A DNA stretch of 64,000 nt from Streptomyces litmocidini (GTDB lineage Bacteria > Actinomycetota > Actinomycetes > Streptomycetales > Streptomycetaceae): NCBI RefSeq assembly GCF_014649755.1, contig NZ_BMTQ01000023.1, positions 1 to 64,000 of the forward strand. The letters run 5' to 3'. Position 1 is the first letter of the stretch; each line of letters opens with the position of its first letter. The notes beneath the pieces were generated by a model. The model saw only the letters and a list, made by a program, of their open reading frames with translations, was not told where the DNA came from and ran no database searches. Shown piece after piece: positions 61,213-64,000 of this stretch. Both the position numbers and the translations under genes were made by a program.

Positions 61213-62649
61213 ATGCGGTTGACCGTCATCGGAACGGGCTATCTCGGAGCTGTGCACGCCGCGTGCATGGCGGACATCGGACACGACGTCCTCGGCGTCG
61301 ACGTCGATGCCGAGAAGATCTCGGCCCTCACCGAAGGCCGGCCCCCTTTCTACGAGCCCGGCTTCGACGAAGTCCTCACCCGCGCCCTCGCCTCCGGACG
61401 TCTGCGCTTCGGCACCAGCCTGCGCGAAGCGGCGGTGCACGGCGAGGTCCACTTCATCTGCGTCGGCACCCCGCAGCAGGCCGGCTCCCGCGCGGCCGAC
61501 CTGCGGTACGTCGAAGAGGTCGTCGACGGGCTCGTGCCGTACCTGCCGGCCTCGTGTCTGGTGGTCGGCAAGTCGACGGTGCCGGTGGGTACCACCGCGC
61601 GCCTGGCCGACCGCATCGCGCGACTCGTTCCGACGGGCGTACGGGCCGACATGGCGTGGAACCCCGAGTTCCTGCGCGAGGGCTTCGCGGTCGAGGACAC
61701 CCTGCGGCCGGACCGGATCGTCGTCGGCACAGTCCGCAGGGAGTCGGACGAGACGCTGCGCCGACTGTACGCCCCGATGCTGGACGCGGGCGTTCCGTAC
61801 ATCAGCACCGATCCGAGCACGGCCGAGCTCGTGAAGGTCGCGGCCAACTCGTTCCTCGCCACCAAGATCTCCTTCATCAACGCGATGGCCGAGGTCTGCG
61901 ACGCCGCGGGCGCGGACGTGGTCACCCTGGCCGACGCCCTCGGCCACGACACCCGGATCGGCCGGCGGTTCCTCAACGCCGGCCTCGGCTTCGGCGGCGG
62001 ATGCCTGCCCAAGGACATCCGGGCGTTCACCGCCCGCGCCCAGGAGCTGGGCGTCGGTCCCGCGGTGGCCTTCCTGGACCAGGTCGACGCGATCAACGAA
62101 CGGCAGCGGACGCGGACCGTCGAGCTCGCCCGTCGGCTGGCCGGGGGCGACCTGACCGACCGCCGCGTGACCGTCCTGGGCGCCACCTTCAAGCCGAACA
62201 GCGACGACGTGCGTGACTCGCCGGCGTTGGCGGTGGCGGCGGCGCTGCACCGGCAGGGCGCCGACGTTCGGGTGCACGACCCGGAGGGCACCGCGAACGC
62301 GCGCCGGATCCATCCGGAACTGCGTTGCGAAGAGGACCTCCTGACGGCCTGCCGGGGAGCGGAGCTCGTTCTGCACCTCACCGAGTGGGGGCAGTACCGC
62401 GAGCTGGATCCGGTGAAGCTGGCCCGGGTGGTCCGCAAGTCGGTCCTCGTCGACGCGCGCAACGCGCTGCCGCACGACGAGTGGCGGGCCGCCGGCTGGA
62501 CCGTCAAGGGGCTCGGCCGTCCCGCGCCGGCGGACCGGCCGCCGGTCCTTCGGGCAGGAGAGGCCCTACGGGCCACGATCGCGTCGCCGGCCGTCGAGGC
62601 GGACCACCCCGGCCTTCTGTCCCCGGCGCTGCCGACCGGCAAGGTCTAG
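61213..62649 (+). CDS. ugd: UDP-glucose 6-dehydrogenase
   Basis: A 478-aa enzyme oxidising UDP-glucose to UDP-glucuronate with two NAD. N-terminal NAD domain: 'MRLTVIGTGYLGAVHAACMA'. Catalytic region: 'AWNPEFLREGFAVEDTLRPD', 'AELVKVAANSFLATKISFIN' (Lys) and 'GLGFGGGCLPKDIRAFTARA' with nucleophile Cys264. The C-terminal UDP-binding domain has 'VTVLGATFKPNSDDVRDSPA'. About 40 extra residues extend the C-terminus. ATG 61213 follows AGGAGAACACC. It supplies the substrate for the UXS-like enzyme and closes the operon; a strong terminator follows. Confidence 0.95.
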   Translation: MRLTVIGTGYLGAVHAACMADIGHDVLGVDVDAEKISALTEGRPPFYEPGFDEVLTRALASGRLRFGTSLREAAVHGEVHFICVGTPQQAGSRAADLRYVEEVVDGLVPYLPASCLVVGKSTVPVGTTARLADRIARLVPTGVRADMAWNPEFLREGFAVEDTLRPDRIVVGTVRRESDETLRRLYAPMLDAGVPYISTDPSTAELVKVAANSFLATKISFINAMAEVCDAAGADVVTLADALGHDTRIGRRFLNAGLGFGGGCLPKDIRAFTARAQELGVGPAVAFLDQVDAINERQRTRTVELARRLAGGDLTDRRVTVLGATFKPNSDDVRDSPALAVAAALHRQGADVRVHDPEGTANARRIHPELRCEEDLLTACRGAELVLHLTEWGQYRELDPVKLARVVRKSVLVDARNALPHDEWRAAGWTVKGLGRPAPADRPPVLRAGEALRATIASPAVEADHPGLLSPALPTGKV

Positions 62650-62662
62650 ACCGCCAGTACGC

Positions 62663-62696
62663 CGACGTCGCCCCGCCCCTGGGCGGGGCGGCGTCG
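62663..62696. terminator. Hairpin terminator ending the exopolysaccharide operon
   Basis: CGACGTCGCCCCGCCC (62663-62678) pairs with GGGCGGGGCGGCGTCG (62681-62696) with one G-T pair, giving a stem of about 15 bp and a tiny loop. It lies 13 bases after the ugd stop and faces the convergent beta-helix gene. Confidence 0.85.
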
Positions 62697-62791
62697 TGGC
62701 ACGTCCGGTCGCCGAGGACGTCGCGCGAGAATGCGCCGGGGAGATCGAGGGGAGCCGACGGGCGCCTGCTCCCGGGGCATCGACCTCCGGC

Positions 62792-64000
62792 TCAACGGAC
62801 GGTGTGCTCCTGCGCGGCACCGGGGCGCAGCTCACTCGGAAGCCGGTGTCCGAAGTAGTCGACGGGGCCCGCGTCGGTGCCCGACCCCTGCGGGCCCATG
62901 CTCACGGCCGCCTCCTCCTCGCAGCGCGGCACCAGGTTCTCGTCCCCGGCCGGGTCGGTGACGGGTACGGTCAGAGCTCGCAGACAGGGGTCGTCACCGG
63001 TACCGGTCGGCTCACCGTCGAGAAGCTCCTGGCCGGAGGCGGTGCGCCAGTCGGCGAGGTCGGTGAAGCGCCGGTTTCCCCAACTCAACGACCAGGGGCC
63101 CATGCTGTAGTAGACGTTGCCCCGCAACTGGTGCGTGCCGGGGAGGTACGGCGACTCGGCGTCGATCAGGGGACCACCGTCGGTGGCGAGGATGTTGTCG
63201 CGGACCTTCACACCACTCATGCCGTCGCGCAGCCGCAGAGCCGGAGGCTGGATTCCCGCCGCCTTCGCGGAGGCGAGGCCCCTCGTCCGCATCACGACCG
63301 TGTTGTTGTAGATGTCCACGTTCTTCATTCGGGTGCCGTAGGCGACGATGCCGCCGTACGCGGGAAGCTTCCGCGCGTCGTCCCAGCTCATGTTGAAACG
63401 GACGACGTTGTCTCGGTGGGCGCCGGTCGGCTGTCCGGAGTAGACGAGGAATCCCGGACCGTCGTTGCCGTAGGCGAGGTTGTACTGCATGATCGAATGG
63501 GACACGTTGTTGTCCAGGCCGAAACCGCCGCCGTCCACCCGGGATCCGGTCCGGTTTCGGTAGGAGCGGTTGTTCTCCAGGACCACACCCGTGGAGTCGT
63601 ACACCCAGATGCCCTCGGGACCTTCCACGGCGTCCGCCGCGGAGCGCGCACCGTTGTCGTGGGCCACCGACAACCTCACCTTCGCGTCCCGAACGCTGCC
63701 GAGGGCGATGCCGCTTCCGGTGTTGCGGCTGTCGCTGCTCGGGGCGCCGCTGTTGGAGGACGCCGTGACCCTCTCGATCCGCAGCCCGGAGTGGGCGTAG
63801 ACGGGGTTGTCCGCGTCGAACTCCGGTCCGTAGAAGACGAGCCCTGCCTCCAGGTTGTGGTGGACCGAGACGTCGCTGATGCGCACGTCGCTGTAGCCCG
63901 CCGCGGCGCCGTCGTCCGTGCCTACGCTGATCCCGTTCTGGAAGCCCCGCGCCTCCACGTTCGTGATCCTGACGTGGGCGAGCCTCTGCTTGCCGGGGCG
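62792..64000 (-). CDS. Right-handed parallel beta-helix protein (partial, 5' end outside window)
   Basis: The last 402 codons or so of a larger protein; the frame is still open at the right edge ('KQRLAHVRITNVEARGFQNG'). Repeated coils such as 'GYSDVRISDVSVHHNLEAGL', 'NTGSGIALGSVRDAKVRLSV', 'STGVVLENNRSYRNRTGSRV' and 'MKNVDIYNNTVVMRTRGLA' have the Asn and Val/Ile ladder of pectate-lyase-type beta helices (Beta_helix/NosD-like). The signal peptide, if any, is off the window. Beside a polysaccharide operon it could be a lyase, epimerase or binding protein for that glycan; catalytic residues were not identified. Confidence 0.8.
   Translation of the reverse strand, partial: RPGKQRLAHVRITNVEARGFQNGISVGTDDGAAAGYSDVRISDVSVHHNLEAGLVFYGPEFDADNPVYAHSGLRIERVTASSNSGAPSSDSRNTGSGIALGSVRDAKVRLSVAHDNGARSAADAVEGPEGIWVYDSTGVVLENNRSYRNRTGSRVDGGGFGLDNNVSHSIMQYNLAYGNDGPGFLVYSGQPTGAHRDNVVRFNMSWDDARKLPAYGGIVAYGTRMKNVDIYNNTVVMRTRGLASAKAAGIQPPALRLRDGMSGVKVRDNILATDGGPLIDAESPYLPGTHQLRGNVYYSMGPWSLSWGNRRFTDLADWRTASGQELLDGEPTGTGDDPCLRALTVPVTDPAGDENLVPRCEEEAAVSMGPQGSGTDAGPVDYFGHRLPSELRPGAAQEHTVR

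Overview
The window looks like chromosomal DNA of a Streptomyces or very close relative. GC content is very high, codon third positions are almost all G or C, GTG starts are frequent, and the gene content is typical: melC tyrosinase operon, GGDEF/EAL regulator beside a second sdh operon, several SpoIIE-type phosphatases, class F sortase, Rpf/LysM/M23 cell-wall enzyme, and many Pro-rich secreted proteins.
Layout. 1-3.4 kb: PQQ-propeller lipoprotein, a chimeric IS remnant with an intact-looking -1 frameshift signal, and a YjbQ protein. 3.5-9.8 kb: ABC-ATPase relic, luciferase-like flavin oxidoreductase, short UvrA-like ABC ATPase, GNAT, a repeat block and an MFS exporter. 10-11.3 kb: melC1-melC2. 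11.5-16 kb: sdhC-sdhA-sdhB with a divergent LysR gene and a candidate LysR box. 16.1-19.1 kb: methyltransferase-rmdA pair with overlapping start and stop codons. 19.6-23.6 kb: cell-surface set (Pro/His-rich secreted protein, DUF4239-like membrane protein, two convergent paralogous secreted proteins with a shared C-terminal anchor, class F sortase).
23.6-30.1 kb: broken gene, polysaccharide deacetylase, universal stress protein, CapA-like lipoprotein, ECF sigma factor, thioesterase, IS relic, RimJ-type acetyltransferase. 30.3-34.7 kb: LytTR regulator, DUF485 protein, acetate-type symporter, duplicated coupling mini-ORF and LytS-type kinase, read as one operon. 34.7-40.9 kb: Fpg/Nei glycosylase, decayed gene fragments, wax-ester synthase/DGAT, SpoIIE phosphatase, DUF6777-like lipoprotein. 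41-49.5 kb: DUF1990 gene under a double palindrome, lipase maturation factor, a 56-aa peptide gene, an atypical zinc-ribbon SDR, FhuF-like protein, DMT transporter, Rpf/LysM/M23 peptidase and panD. 49.7-55.8 kb: a frameshifted SpoIIE pseudogene next to an intact paralogue and an orphan binding lipoprotein. 55.8-57 kb: decayed DNA with an IS relic and a perfect 30-bp tandem repeat.
57-64 kb: an apparent exopolysaccharide locus (UXS-like decarboxylase/epimerase, processive GT2, GalE, UDP-glucose dehydrogenase) followed by a convergent beta-helix protein that runs off the right edge.
The less ordinary items are the 56-aa peptide gene, the duplicated mini-ORF in the LytS/LytTR operon, the sortase with a shared non-LPXTG anchor, the SDR lacking its catalytic Tyr, and the IS chimera. 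Functions come from motif recognition only; no database search was run.
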